Of a DNA stretch of 64,000 nucleotides, positions 32,073 through 40,709 are shown piece after piece. The stretch spans positions 248,001-312,000 of the forward strand of contig NZ_CP061313.1 in assembly GCF_018688235.1 (NCBI RefSeq). Reading direction: 5' to 3'. The first letter of the stretch is position 1, and every line of letters starts with the position of its first letter. Under the pieces are notes generated by a model. That model did not search any database and was not told the DNA's origin. It saw only the letters and a program-made list of their open reading frames with translations. The translations under genes were made by a program, and so were the position numbers. This DNA comes from Polynucleobacter sp. AP-Nino-20-G2 (GTDB taxonomy: Bacteria > Pseudomonadota > Gammaproteobacteria > Burkholderiales > Burkholderiaceae).

Positions 32073-32612
32073 ATGAGACACAAATACAAAAATCTACTTA
32101 AGCGTTACTCCTTTTATTTGGGTGGGGATCAGCCTCATGTTGCTTGGGTGGAACGAATTCGCTCTGTTTTTGGGGCTCTTATTGGTCTGATGTTAGTACT
32201 CACTATCGCTAAGTACCTTGGTGAGCTTGGTGGTCTCGATGAATGGCTCATGGCCTCCCTTGGGGCGAGTGCACTTCTCGTTTTTGCGCTGCCACAGAGC
32301 CCAATGGCTCAGCCTTGGGCAGTTATTGCGGGCAATACATTGTCTGCTTTGGTTGGAATCTCCATCATTCATCTGGTGAATGAGCCCCTCTTGGCTATGC
32401 CTTTGGCTGCCAGTCTATCTATTTTGGGAATGTTTATATTGCGCTGCCTCCATCCACCGGCAGCAGCAGTGGCCATGATCGTGGTGTTGGGGCATGTCAT
32501 GCATTACCGCTACGCATTTTTCCCGGTCATGGTGGATTCGATGCTATTGGTCTTGGCTGGGGCGGTTTACAGTAATTTGACTGGTAAACGCTACCCCAAC
32601 AGACCAAATTAA
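32073..32612 (+). CDS. HPP-family membrane protein
   Basis: A 179-residue protein with four or five membrane helices. It has the family marks GEL-GLDEWLMASLGASALLVFALPQSPMAQPWAVIAGNTLSALVGI, and the HPP motif in LRCLHPPAAAVAMIVVLG. HPP proteins are integral membrane proteins of uncertain role; plant members take part in nitrite transport into chloroplasts. No operon partner is evident. Confidence 0.88.
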   Translation: MRHKYKNLLKRYSFYLGGDQPHVAWVERIRSVFGALIGLMLVLTIAKYLGELGGLDEWLMASLGASALLVFALPQSPMAQPWAVIAGNTLSALVGISIIHLVNEPLLAMPLAASLSILGMFILRCLHPPAAAVAMIVVLGHVMHYRYAFFPVMVDSMLLVLAGAVYSNLTGKRYPNRPN

Positions 32613-32636
32613 TCCTTTAAAAACAATACTTTGTAA

Positions 32637-32822
32637 TTATTTTTGCTTGGTAGCGGCAATAGAGGCAATACAGTCTTTAATGCCGTAGTTGTGATACTTG
32701 CCTGCATTTTCCTTTTTCAGGGATTGGGCGCACTCGATCACAGAGTTGCGAACATTGATTTTTGGGGTGTTCCCAGCTGACATGTTGACTCCAATAGTTT
32801 TAGTTATAGATCCAGCATCCAT
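32637..32822 (-). CDS. Small hypothetical protein
   Basis: A 61-residue reading frame, possibly starting at the second ATG (32783, MSAGNTPKI). It has two cysteines in SVIECAQSL and IKDCIASI, echoing the VIECAQ motif of the lipoprotein at 31.3 kb. The frame is open for another 20 codons upstream (..SPLVTQHGYQSVH) to a TAG at 32880-32882, without a clear start. It may therefore be the remnant of a longer secreted protein. No signal peptide is visible in the current form. Confidence 0.4.
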   Translation of the reverse strand: MDAGSITKTIGVNMSAGNTPKINVRNSVIECAQSLKKENAGKYHNYGIKDCIASIAATKQK

Positions 32823-32940
32823 ATGAACACTTTGATATCCATGCTGGGTTACAAGGGGTGATTGATAGCCATCACCCTCCTAGTTTAATTCTAATAAATT
32901 CTTGAAATCTGTGTAAAGCCCAATAAAGCCAAAGTGAGTA

Positions 32941-33002
32941 GATAAAACCTTTAAAATCGCCACATACTTATAAAAATCATAGAAAAACATAAAGGTTTTA
33001 TC
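32941..33002. promoter_or_regulatory. Long inverted repeat in the manC leader
   Basis: A perfect 12-bp inverted repeat, GATAAAACCTTT at 32941-32952 and AAAGGTTTTATC at 32991-33002, with a 38-base AT-rich spacer that contains -10-like sequence (TTATAAAAATCATAG). The right arm ends nine bases before the manC ATG and would cover the ribosome-binding region in an RNA hairpin. It could be an operator or a translation-control structure for the polysaccharide operon. Confidence 0.55.
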
Positions 33003-33011
33003 CGCCTCAAC

Positions 33012-34535
33012 ATGACCAGCACCAGATCCACCATTTCGGTTATTCCTGTCATTCTGTGTGGCGGCTCTGGAACGCGTCTTTGGCCTTTATCTCGCTCAGG
33101 CTTCCCAAAGCAGTTTTTAGTGCTTTCAGGCGATGACTCCAAGCAGAGTTTGTTTCAGCAGGCCATTCAAAGAATTAATGCCATTGGCGAACAGCATCAG
33201 GGCGGAGTCAAAGAAACCGCTATTGAATTAGGTTCCACGCTGATCGTGACCAATGAAGAACATCGCTTTTTGGCGCTAGACCAATTGCGAGAGTTAAAAG
33301 ACATTCATGCGATTTTGTTGTTAGAGCCGGTGGGGCGCAATACGGCACCTGCTTTAACTTTGGCGGCGTTTCAGGCGAAAGATGCTGGTGAGATTGATCC
33401 TATTTTGGTGATTACTCCGGCTGATCAAACCATTCAAAATCAAGCGGCTTTTATAAAGGCGTTGCAAGATTGCGTTGCCGTTGTGAATGCCGATGACAGT
33501 AAAAAAACCATTGCCATCTTAGGTATTACGCCAATAGCACCAGAAACAGGTTATGGCTATATCATGCGCAATACGAAACAAGGTAGCATTGGTGAATACG
33601 CTGTAGAGCGCTTTGTAGAAAAGCCAGATGTTCAAACAGCTCAAGCGTATTTAGCGGATGGAAGCTATCTGTGGAATAGCGGCATGTTTGTCATGCGAGC
33701 GAGTACCTGGCTATCTGCTTTAAAAGAGTTTCGTCCGGATATCTTTGGCGCCACAGAAACTGCTTGGGTTGCTAGAAGTTCAGATGAAGCTGGAGAGACT
33801 GAATTTATCCGACCCGATAAAGAAATCTTCCAAACTATTCCTAGTGAATCCATTGACTACGCAGTCATTGAAAAGTGCCCCGAGTCAAACAAGTTCAATG
33901 TGAAGATGGTGGAGCTCAATGCAGGTTGGAATGATCTAGGTGCTTGGGATGCCGTGTGGCAAGTGGGCAAGCAAGATGAAAATGGCAATGTCACCAGTGG
34001 TGACGCTATAGCAAGTAATTCTAGAAACTCACTAATTCATTCGAGTAGCAGGTTGGTAAGTGCAGTAGGGGTAGACAATCTCATCATTGTTGAAACAGCT
34101 GATGCAGTCTTGGTTGCTGACAGAAAAAACAGTCAAGACGTTAAACACATCGTCAATCAGCTCGAATCTCAAAAGCGCGAAGAAAAGAATCTCCATCGCA
34201 AGGTGGCAAGACCTTGGGGTTGGTATGACAGCGTAGATGAGGGTGAGCGCTTTAAAGTAAAACGTATCCAAGTAAAGCCTGGAGCTAGCCTCTCACTACA
34301 AATGCATCATCATCGCGCAGAGCATTGGGTTGTGGTGAAGGGCACCGCAGAAATTACTAATGGCGATCAAGTGATCATGTTGTCTGAAAATCAAAGTACT
34401 TATATCCCCCAGGGGCAAACTCATCGTTTGGCAAACCCTGGCAATACCCCGCTAGAGATTATTGAGGTGCAGTCCGGTAGTTACTTGGGCGAGGATGACA
34501 TTGTCCGTTTTGAAGATACCTACGGTAGAAGTTAG
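33012..34535 (+). CDS. manC: Mannose-1-phosphate guanylyltransferase / mannose-6-phosphate isomerase
   Basis: A 507-residue bifunctional enzyme that makes mannose 6-phosphate and GDP-mannose, the precursor of GDP-fucose. The N-terminal nucleotidyltransferase domain (about 8-355) has PVILCGGSGTRLWPLSRSGFPKQFL and the FVEKPD segment. The C-terminal cupin isomerase domain (about 375-490) has RPWGWYDSVDEGERFKVKRI, MHHHRAEHWVVVKGTAEI and YIPQGQTHRLANPG. It is the first gene of the surface-glycan locus, with a long inverted repeat in its leader. gmd follows by 24 bases. Confidence 0.95.
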   Translation: MTSTRSTISVIPVILCGGSGTRLWPLSRSGFPKQFLVLSGDDSKQSLFQQAIQRINAIGEQHQGGVKETAIELGSTLIVTNEEHRFLALDQLRELKDIHAILLLEPVGRNTAPALTLAAFQAKDAGEIDPILVITPADQTIQNQAAFIKALQDCVAVVNADDSKKTIAILGITPIAPETGYGYIMRNTKQGSIGEYAVERFVEKPDVQTAQAYLADGSYLWNSGMFVMRASTWLSALKEFRPDIFGATETAWVARSSDEAGETEFIRPDKEIFQTIPSESIDYAVIEKCPESNKFNVKMVELNAGWNDLGAWDAVWQVGKQDENGNVTSGDAIASNSRNSLIHSSSRLVSAVGVDNLIIVETADAVLVADRKNSQDVKHIVNQLESQKREEKNLHRKVARPWGWYDSVDEGERFKVKRIQVKPGASLSLQMHHHRAEHWVVVKGTAEITNGDQVIMLSENQSTYIPQGQTHRLANPGNTPLEIIEVQSGSYLGEDDIVRFEDTYGRS

Positions 34536-34559
34536 TTTAGAAATTAAAAAGTTAAATAT

Positions 34560-35687
34560 ATGAGCAAACAAAAAGTCGCCCTGATCACCGGCATTACTGG
34601 GCAAGATGGATCTTATTTAGCTGAATTCCTATTAGAAAAAGGCTACATTGTTCATGGTATTAAGCGCCGTGCCTCTTCTTTTAACACTGAAAGAATTGAT
34701 CATCTTTACCAGGACCCGCATGTCAATCATCCAGATTTGATTTTGCATTACGGCGATCTTACTGATACCAGTAATTTGGTGCGCATTATTCAAGAATGCC
34801 AGCCTGATGAGATTTATAACTTGGGTGCGCAGTCCCACGTGGCTGTTTCATTTGAATCTCCTGAGTACACCGCTGATGTTGATGCAATGGGCCCCTTAAG
34901 AATGCTGGAGGCTATTCGTATTTTGGGTTTAGAGAATAAGACTCGCTTCTATCAAGCCTCTACTTCAGAGCTCTATGGTTTGGTACAAGAGATTCCGCAA
35001 AAAGAGACTACGCCGTTTTATCCACGCAGTCCTTATGCGGTCGCAAAGATGTACGCCTATTGGATCACTGTGAACTATCGTGAAGCTTATGGTATTTATG
35101 CTTGTAATGGTATTTTGTTTAATCATGAGTCCAAGCGCCGTGGCGAAACTTTTGTTACTCGTAAAGTGACTCGTGGCTTGGCCAATATTGTGCAGGGCTT
35201 AGAAAAATGCCTATACATGGGTAATATTGATGCCTTGCGTGATTGGGGTCATGCAAAAGACTATGTCCGCATGCAATGGTTAATGTTGCAACAAGATCAA
35301 CCAGAAGATTTTGTCATTGCTACTGGTGTGCAGTTCACTGTTCGTGAATTTATTACTCGCAGCGCTAAAGAACTTGGTATTACCTTAAAGTTTGAGGGCT
35401 CTGCCGAGAATGAAAAAGCCATTGTTGTTGCAATCGAAGGTGACAAAGCCCCTGCTTTAAAAGTAGGCGATGTGATCATGCAAATTGATCCGCGTTACTA
35501 TCGACCTACTGAAGTCGAAACCCTTTTGGGTGACCCAGCAAAAGCTAAAGAAAAATTAGGGTGGGTGCCGGAAATTACGCTTGATCAAATGATTGTAGAG
35601 ATGGTAGCTAACGACTTAGATCGGGCCAGGCAGCATGCATTACTTCATAAACATGGTTACTCAGTAGCTGTGGGTAAAGAGAATTAA
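34560..35687 (+). CDS. gmd: GDP-mannose 4,6-dehydratase
   Basis: Gmd converts GDP-mannose to GDP-4-keto-6-deoxymannose. The 375-residue short-chain dehydrogenase has the NAD(P)-binding ALITGITGQDGSYLAEFLLEKGY, the RRASSFNTERIDHLY substrate segment, STSELYGLVQEIPQ, the catalytic YAVAKMYAYW and LFNHESKRRGETFVTRK. Length is normal. It is followed seven bases later by fcl; together with manC they supply GDP-L-fucose or a related 6-deoxyhexose. Confidence 0.97.
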   Translation: MSKQKVALITGITGQDGSYLAEFLLEKGYIVHGIKRRASSFNTERIDHLYQDPHVNHPDLILHYGDLTDTSNLVRIIQECQPDEIYNLGAQSHVAVSFESPEYTADVDAMGPLRMLEAIRILGLENKTRFYQASTSELYGLVQEIPQKETTPFYPRSPYAVAKMYAYWITVNYREAYGIYACNGILFNHESKRRGETFVTRKVTRGLANIVQGLEKCLYMGNIDALRDWGHAKDYVRMQWLMLQQDQPEDFVIATGVQFTVREFITRSAKELGITLKFEGSAENEKAIVVAIEGDKAPALKVGDVIMQIDPRYYRPTEVETLLGDPAKAKEKLGWVPEITLDQMIVEMVANDLDRARQHALLHKHGYSVAVGKEN

Positions 35688-35694
35688 TTGCCAT

Positions 35695-36675
35695 ATGACG
35701 AGCTCTGATTTAAATCAAAAGATATATGTGGCAGGTCACCGCGGTATGGTGGGGTCAGCCATCATCCGTAATTTGCAAGCTCAGGGTTATCAAAATATTG
35801 TTACCAGAACGCATGCAGAGTTAGATTTAACCAATCAAGCGGCGGTGCGATCTTTCTTCGAGGCTGAAAAGCCGAATCAAGTCTATCTAGCCGCTGCCAA
35901 GGTAGGCGGCATTCATGCGAACAATACCTATCCAGCAGAATTTATTTATCAAAATTTGATGATGGAGGCTAACGTCATTCATCAAGCATTTGAGGCTGGC
36001 GTTAAAAAGATCTTATTTTTAGGGTCGAGCTGTATTTACCCTAAATTAGCCCCTCAGCCAATGATGGAGGATGCGCTACTCACTGGAAAGCTAGAGGAGA
36101 CAAATGAACCTTATGCAATTGCCAAAATTGCGGGAATTAAACTGTGTGAGAGCTATAACCGCCAGTATGGTCAGAGTTACGGAATTGACTATCGATCGGT
36201 AATGCCAACCAATTTGTATGGGCCTGGGGATAATTACCACCCAGAAAATAGCCATGTGATACCAGCACTCATCAGAAGATTTCATGAGGCAAAAATAAGT
36301 AATGCACCCGAGGTCGTGATTTGGGGCACCGGTACCCCAAGGCGTGAATTTCTCTATGTTGATGATATGGCGGCTGCCTCAGTCTTTGTAATGGATCTGG
36401 ATAAAGCAATCTATGACCAGCACACGCAGCCGATGCAAAGTCACATTAATGTGGGCTTTGGGAGTGATGTCACCATCACCGAACTAGCAGAGGCGATTTT
36501 AAAAGCGACGGACTACAAAGGCCAGCTGATTTTTGATTCCACTAAGCCTGATGGCGCTCCAAGAAAGTGGATGGATTCAACAAGACTAAATCAATTGGGG
36601 TGGTTTGCAAAAGTTGACCTCAATTTAGGGCTAAGCATGGCCTATGAGGACTTCTTAAGGGTTTCAGTTGATTAA
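35695..36675 (+). CDS. fcl: GDP-L-fucose synthase
   Basis: Fcl epimerises and reduces GDP-4-keto-6-deoxymannose to GDP-L-fucose with NADPH. The 326-residue protein has the start VAGHRGMVGSAIIRNL, AAAKVGGIHANN, FLGSSCIYPKLAPQPM, the catalytic YAIAKIAGIKLCE and NLYGPGDNYHPENSHVIPALIRRF. This completes the manC-gmd-fcl set. A promoter-like TATAAT lies shortly after the stop, suggesting that the next block has its own transcript. Confidence 0.97.
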   Translation: MTSSDLNQKIYVAGHRGMVGSAIIRNLQAQGYQNIVTRTHAELDLTNQAAVRSFFEAEKPNQVYLAAAKVGGIHANNTYPAEFIYQNLMMEANVIHQAFEAGVKKILFLGSSCIYPKLAPQPMMEDALLTGKLEETNEPYAIAKIAGIKLCESYNRQYGQSYGIDYRSVMPTNLYGPGDNYHPENSHVIPALIRRFHEAKISNAPEVVIWGTGTPRREFLYVDDMAAASVFVMDLDKAIYDQHTQPMQSHINVGFGSDVTITELAEAILKATDYKGQLIFDSTKPDGAPRKWMDSTRLNQLGWFAKVDLNLGLSMAYEDFLRVSVD

Positions 36676-36699
36676 TTTAATCGCCCTAACTTTTATAAT
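36669..36699 (+). promoter_or_regulatory. Candidate promoter before the Wzz-like gene
   Basis: TTGATT at 36669-36674 and a perfect -10, TATAAT, at 36694-36699 lie 37 bases before the GTG start of the chain-length-determinant gene. The 19-base spacing is long, so the -35 part is uncertain. Confidence 0.35.
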
Positions 36700-36735
36700 G
36701 AGATAATAGGGTCGATTTAATGGTGAAGGTGTTTA

Positions 36736-37611
36736 GTGGGTAATAATATTCAACAGTCAGAGATTAAAACTCAGGTGAATGATGAAATTTCTCTGCTCGA
36801 TGTCTTATGCTTCTTTAAAGTCGCCTATAAAATCATCTTGGTTTTTGGTGTAGCGGGATCGGTCATCGCTTTAGCCTACCTAGCGGTGACCCCAAAACAG
36901 TACGAAGCGGTTGCTCAAATTGCCATGGCGCAATTTGGTGCTGCTAACAACAACCTGAATCCGCTAGGTATCAATATTGAGGACCCATCTCTCTTGATTG
37001 CTCGGCTATCCTTGCCAACCAGTTTTACTCCGCAGGTTCTTAGCAGTTGTGGTAAGGAAGATACTACTAATCCAGGGGCTAGCTTAGCCAAAGCGATTAA
37101 ATTAGCGCCGCCTAAAGGGGTTGCTAATGTGGTTGAGCTCAAAACCTTTGGCCAATCACCAGAAGCAGCTTCTACCTGCACACAGGCAATCTTTGAGTTG
37201 ATTAAAGTGACCCAAGCTCAAATTCTCGCACCCTATATTGAAGAAGCTAAAACCAAGTTAGCAGATGATGAGGAGCGCCTAATCAAGGCTAAAGATTTGG
37301 TTACAAAGGCCGATAAGACAGGCCAAGCAGTGGGCGCAGCCTACCTTTCTACCCGGGATGAGATTCGCTATCTTTTAGACGAAATCACCTCCCTCAAAAA
37401 TGTGGTGACCGGCAACCAGAATAGAGCCACGCGCTTAATTGCCCCGATTTATGTGAGCGACACTCCAATTGCCCCCAAGAAGCGGGTAGTTCTAATTGCT
37501 GGATTGTTGGGCGGACTCTTTTTGGGTCTGCTGCTAGCCTTGGCCGGCCAGATGTGGATTAAGCTCAAAGCAGATATGCAAGAGCAAGAGCAAGGGCAGG
37601 CGGTACGATGA
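36736..37611 (+). CDS. Wzz-like polysaccharide chain-length protein
   Basis: A 291-residue inner-membrane protein with two membrane helices, near residues 32-52 (IILVFGVAGSVIALAYLAV) and 252-272 (VVLIAGLLGGLFLGLLLALAG), and a periplasmic region with coiled-coil character (about 165-225) between them. This is the architecture of Wzz/polysaccharide co-polymerases that set O-antigen length. The PIAPKKRVVLIAGLLGG stretch before the second helix corresponds to the usual Pro-rich segment. The start is GTG at 36736. Its stop overlaps a small reading frame. Confidence 0.75.
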   Translation: MGNNIQQSEIKTQVNDEISLLDVLCFFKVAYKIILVFGVAGSVIALAYLAVTPKQYEAVAQIAMAQFGAANNNLNPLGINIEDPSLLIARLSLPTSFTPQVLSSCGKEDTTNPGASLAKAIKLAPPKGVANVVELKTFGQSPEAASTCTQAIFELIKVTQAQILAPYIEEAKTKLADDEERLIKAKDLVTKADKTGQAVGAAYLSTRDEIRYLLDEITSLKNVVTGNQNRATRLIAPIYVSDTPIAPKKRVVLIAGLLGGLFLGLLLALAGQMWIKLKADMQEQEQGQAVR

Positions 37612-37748
37612 TGCAGGGTTCTGGGCAAATGCAGGCACGGGATCGGGCATTAGCGGGCTTGAGTGGTAACTTTGTTGTTACTGAAGATTATAAGGTTGTG
37701 CCAGGTCTGATTTTTTTGACGAGCTATAAGAAAAAACGTTTTACGTAA
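37608..37748 (+). CDS. Small unrecognised reading frame after the Wzz-like gene
   Basis: A 46-codon frame (MMQGSGQMQARDRALAGLSGN..., ending KKKRFT) that overlaps the preceding stop by an ATGATG junction. The C-terminal part, VTEDYKVVPGLIFLTSYKKK, looks more like a fragment of a normal protein than random sequence, but I cannot name it. Base composition matches the upstream block. The sequence after it becomes AT-rich before pseB, so this may be the broken edge of a gene removed when the pse block was inserted. Confidence 0.3.
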   Translation: MMQGSGQMQARDRALAGLSGNFVVTEDYKVVPGLIFLTSYKKKRFT

Positions 37749-37804
37749 CGTATCTTATGAATGTAATTTTTAATTAATTTTTTCCATCTCCTTAAATACA
37801 ATAA

Positions 37805-38803
37805 ATGTTTGAAAATAAAAGTATTTTAATTACTGGCGGCACTGGTTCTTTCGGGCATGCATTTGTTGCCATGACGTTGGAAAAATTTAAGCCAAAAAAA
37901 TTGATCATTTTTTCCCGCGATGAAATGAAACAGTGGGAAATGGCTAAAATTTATGGGGCTGATCCACGTATTCGTTTCTTTATTGGTGATGTCAGGGATA
38001 AAGAGAGATTGCACAGAGCTCTGCATGGCATCGATTTTGTGGTGCATGCAGCCGCGACTAAAATTGTTCCTACTGCTGAATACAATCCTTTCGAGTGTGT
38101 CAAGACTAACATTAATGGCGCCATGAATTTGATTGATGCTTGCATAGACCAAGGTATTAAGAAAGTTGTTGCTTTATCAACGGATAAGGCCAGCAGCCCA
38201 ATTAATTTATATGGCGCTACAAAGTTGGCGTCCGATAAACTATTTGTCGCTGGAAATTCTTATGCTGGTGGTCAAGAGACTAGATTTTCTGTTGTTCGCT
38301 ATGGAAATGTAATGGGGTCTCGTGGATCCGTTATTCCTTTCTTTATGTCTCAAGCAGATTCAGGAAGGCTTCCAATTACTGATACGCGTATGACGCGTTT
38401 TATGATTAGTTTAGAGCAGGGAGTAGAGTTGGTTTGGCACGCTTTTCAGGATATGGTTGGTGGCGAGGTTTATGTAAAAAAGATCCCCTCGATGAATATT
38501 GTGGATATTGCGAAGGCTGTCGCTCCTAATGCCGAACACGAAATTATTGGCATTCGTCCAGGGGAAAAGCTCCATGAGCAGATGATTAGCCCAGAGGATT
38601 CCTATCATACTTATGAGCATCCTGAATATTTTAAAATTTTACCCGCCATCCATCAGTGGAGTTCTGACCCACTGCGCATTAAAAATGGAGTGAAGGTAGT
38701 AGAAGGCTTTAGTTATGACTCCTTGAGTAATCAACAAAAGATGAGTGTGTTAGAGCTTCAGGGTTGGATAGAAAGTCACCGCGCAAAAATTGGGGCAATT
38801 TAG
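37805..38803 (+). CDS. pseB: UDP-N-acetylglucosamine 4,6-dehydratase (inverting)
   Basis: PseB starts pseudaminic acid synthesis by C4 oxidation, C6 dehydration and C5 inversion of UDP-GlcNAc. The 332-residue protein has the nucleotide-binding ILITGGTGSFGHAFV, the diagnostic FSRDEMKQWEMAK and FFIGDVRDKERL, VVHAAATKIVPTAEYNPFECVKTN, the catalytic YGATKLASDKLF and RYGNVMGSRGSVIPFF. It is complete, while a decayed second copy lies at 50.2 kb. The stop is two bases before the pseC start. Confidence 0.96.
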   Translation: MFENKSILITGGTGSFGHAFVAMTLEKFKPKKLIIFSRDEMKQWEMAKIYGADPRIRFFIGDVRDKERLHRALHGIDFVVHAAATKIVPTAEYNPFECVKTNINGAMNLIDACIDQGIKKVVALSTDKASSPINLYGATKLASDKLFVAGNSYAGGQETRFSVVRYGNVMGSRGSVIPFFMSQADSGRLPITDTRMTRFMISLEQGVELVWHAFQDMVGGEVYVKKIPSMNIVDIAKAVAPNAEHEIIGIRPGEKLHEQMISPEDSYHTYEHPEYFKILPAIHQWSSDPLRIKNGVKVVEGFSYDSLSNQQKMSVLELQGWIESHRAKIGAI

Positions 38804-38805
38804 TA

Positions 38806-39987
38806 GTGAGAAATATCCCCTATGGCCGACAAGATATCTCAGCTGGGGATATTGACGCTGTTATTAATGTCTTAAGATCTGATTGGCTGACCCAAGGGCC
38901 AGTCGTGCCGCAGTTTGAAAATGCTATTACAGAGTACTGTGGCGCCAATTTTGCCGTCGCTGTAAATAGTGCGACATCTGCCCTTCACATCGCCTGCTTA
39001 TCTCTGGGATTGGGGTCTGGTGATTGGCTTTGGACATCTCCGATATCGTTTGTCGCCTCGGCTAATTGCGGTTTGTATTGTGGTGCGCGAGTTGATTTTA
39101 TTGATATCGATCCTCTTACATATAACCTCTCTATGGATGCTTTGGAAGAGAAACTTCGTATAGCAAAAAAGAAGGGTGTCTTACCCAAGGTAGTTGTACC
39201 CGTACATTTTGCAGGTCAATCTTGCGACATGAAAAGAGTGCGGCAATTGGCCGATGAATACAACTTTAAAATTATCGAGGATGCATCACATGCCATTGGT
39301 GCAAGATACCAAAATGAACCAGTAGGAAATTGTCGATATTCCGATATTACCGTTTTTAGTTTTCATCCAGTCAAAATTATTACTACGGGTGAGGGTGGGG
39401 TTGCCGTTACAAATGATGCGGAGTTGGCAAGTCGCATGCAAATATTTAGAAGTCACGGAATTACCCGAAATTCAAACGAAATGATGAATCAGAATGTTGG
39501 TCCTTGGTACTATGAGCAAATTGAGCTTGGCTTTAATTACAGAATGACAGATATTCAAGCGGCCTTAGGGTTAAGTCAGCTACAAAGACTGAATGAATTT
39601 GTTGAGGCGCGGCAAAGTATCGCTAAAAAATATAATGTTGCTTTAGCTTCTTTGCCGGTGACTATCCCTTGGCAAGATCTAGATAGTTATTCCAGTTTTC
39701 ATCTTTATGTAATTCGAATAAAGACGGATGCGATTAAAAAGACCAGGCTTGAGGTTTTTGAGAGTATGCGCGCCCTGGGTATCGGGGTAAATGTTCACTA
39801 TATTCCGATCTATCATCAACCTTTCTTCAAGAATCGTCATGGATTTGATATTGGTTGCTGCCCTAATGCGGAGGCGTATTACAGGGAGGCAATCTCTTTG
39901 CCTATGTACCCCTCATTAGTGGATGCTGACTTTGATTATGTGGTTGCCTCACTCCGTCAAGCTTTAGGGATTAAATATCAGCCATGA
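38806..39987 (+). CDS. pseC: UDP-4-amino-4,6-dideoxy-N-acetyl-beta-L-altrosamine transaminase
   Basis: PseC is the PLP-dependent aminotransferase of the second pseudaminic acid step. The product begins VRNIPYGRQDISAGDIDAVINVLRSDWLTQGP when started at the GTG two bases after the pseB stop. A TTG 14 codons earlier would overlap pseB and adds unrelated residues. The PLP lysine is Lys190 in FHPVKIITTGEGG, with HFAGQSCDM and IIEDASHAIGARY upstream. The 393-residue length is normal. Its stop overlaps pseF by four bases. Confidence 0.95.
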   Translation: MRNIPYGRQDISAGDIDAVINVLRSDWLTQGPVVPQFENAITEYCGANFAVAVNSATSALHIACLSLGLGSGDWLWTSPISFVASANCGLYCGARVDFIDIDPLTYNLSMDALEEKLRIAKKKGVLPKVVVPVHFAGQSCDMKRVRQLADEYNFKIIEDASHAIGARYQNEPVGNCRYSDITVFSFHPVKIITTGEGGVAVTNDAELASRMQIFRSHGITRNSNEMMNQNVGPWYYEQIELGFNYRMTDIQAALGLSQLQRLNEFVEARQSIAKKYNVALASLPVTIPWQDLDSYSSFHLYVIRIKTDAIKKTRLEVFESMRALGIGVNVHYIPIYHQPFFKNRHGFDIGCCPNAEAYYREAISLPMYPSLVDADFDYVVASLRQALGIKYQP

Positions 39988-40709
39988 CCCATCAGTCGCT
40001 CGGTAAAATTTTGGTGCTGATTCCTGCAAAGGCTGGTTCAGTTCGCTTGCCTCGTAAGAATATTCGAAATTTTTTAGGGGTTAGCCTTCTTGGACGCGCG
40101 ATTAAGCGAGCTCAAAATCTTTCTTTAATTGATCGAATATGTGTCAGCACCGAGGATGATGAGGTGGCCGATGAGGCACGGAAATTCAATGTCGACATTC
40201 CTTTTATGCGCCCCGAAGTTTTATCAAAAGATCCTGCGGGTGTGGTTGAGGTGGCTTTGCATGCTCTTGAATGGTTTGAATTACATGGTGAGGCTTTTGA
40301 TACTCTGATTATTTTGCTACCAACCTCCCCTTTTTGTAAAAGTTCGGATATTGAAGGTGCAGTAGACGTATATCTAAAAACTGGTGCCAAGTTTCTGATG
40401 AGCGTCTCACGTGAAGTGCATTCACCCTTTAGTAGCCTTATTTTAGATGATGGATGGTTAACACCGCTCCATCCAGAATACTTAAATCAAACCGGGTCTC
40501 GAAGCAATGCGCTAGTTCCTTTATTGGCAAGGTGCAATGGTGCAATATCGATCTGCAATGTAGAGGAATTTAAAAAAACTAAGAATTATTATTCCTATCC
40601 TTTGGCGGCATATGAGATGCCACTAGAGCGCAGTATTGATATTGATACCGAACTTGAGTTTCAATTTGCAGAATTTCTTGCTAGTAGGATGCCAGAGCTT
40701 GTTGAGTAA
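39984..40709 (+). CDS. pseF: Pseudaminic acid cytidylyltransferase
   Basis: PseF activates pseudaminic acid with CTP. The 241-residue protein has the sugar cytidylyltransferase start LVLIPAKAGSVRLPRKNIRNFLGVSLLGRAI, VSTEDDEVADEARKF, and LPTSPFCKSSDIEGAVD. It lies between pseC and pseG with overlapping ends, so the function in this pathway is supported by context. The order pseB-C-F-G-I is common among proteobacteria. Confidence 0.93.
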   Translation: MTHQSLGKILVLIPAKAGSVRLPRKNIRNFLGVSLLGRAIKRAQNLSLIDRICVSTEDDEVADEARKFNVDIPFMRPEVLSKDPAGVVEVALHALEWFELHGEAFDTLIILLPTSPFCKSSDIEGAVDVYLKTGAKFLMSVSREVHSPFSSLILDDGWLTPLHPEYLNQTGSRSNALVPLLARCNGAISICNVEEFKKTKNYYSYPLAAYEMPLERSIDIDTELEFQFAEFLASRMPELVE

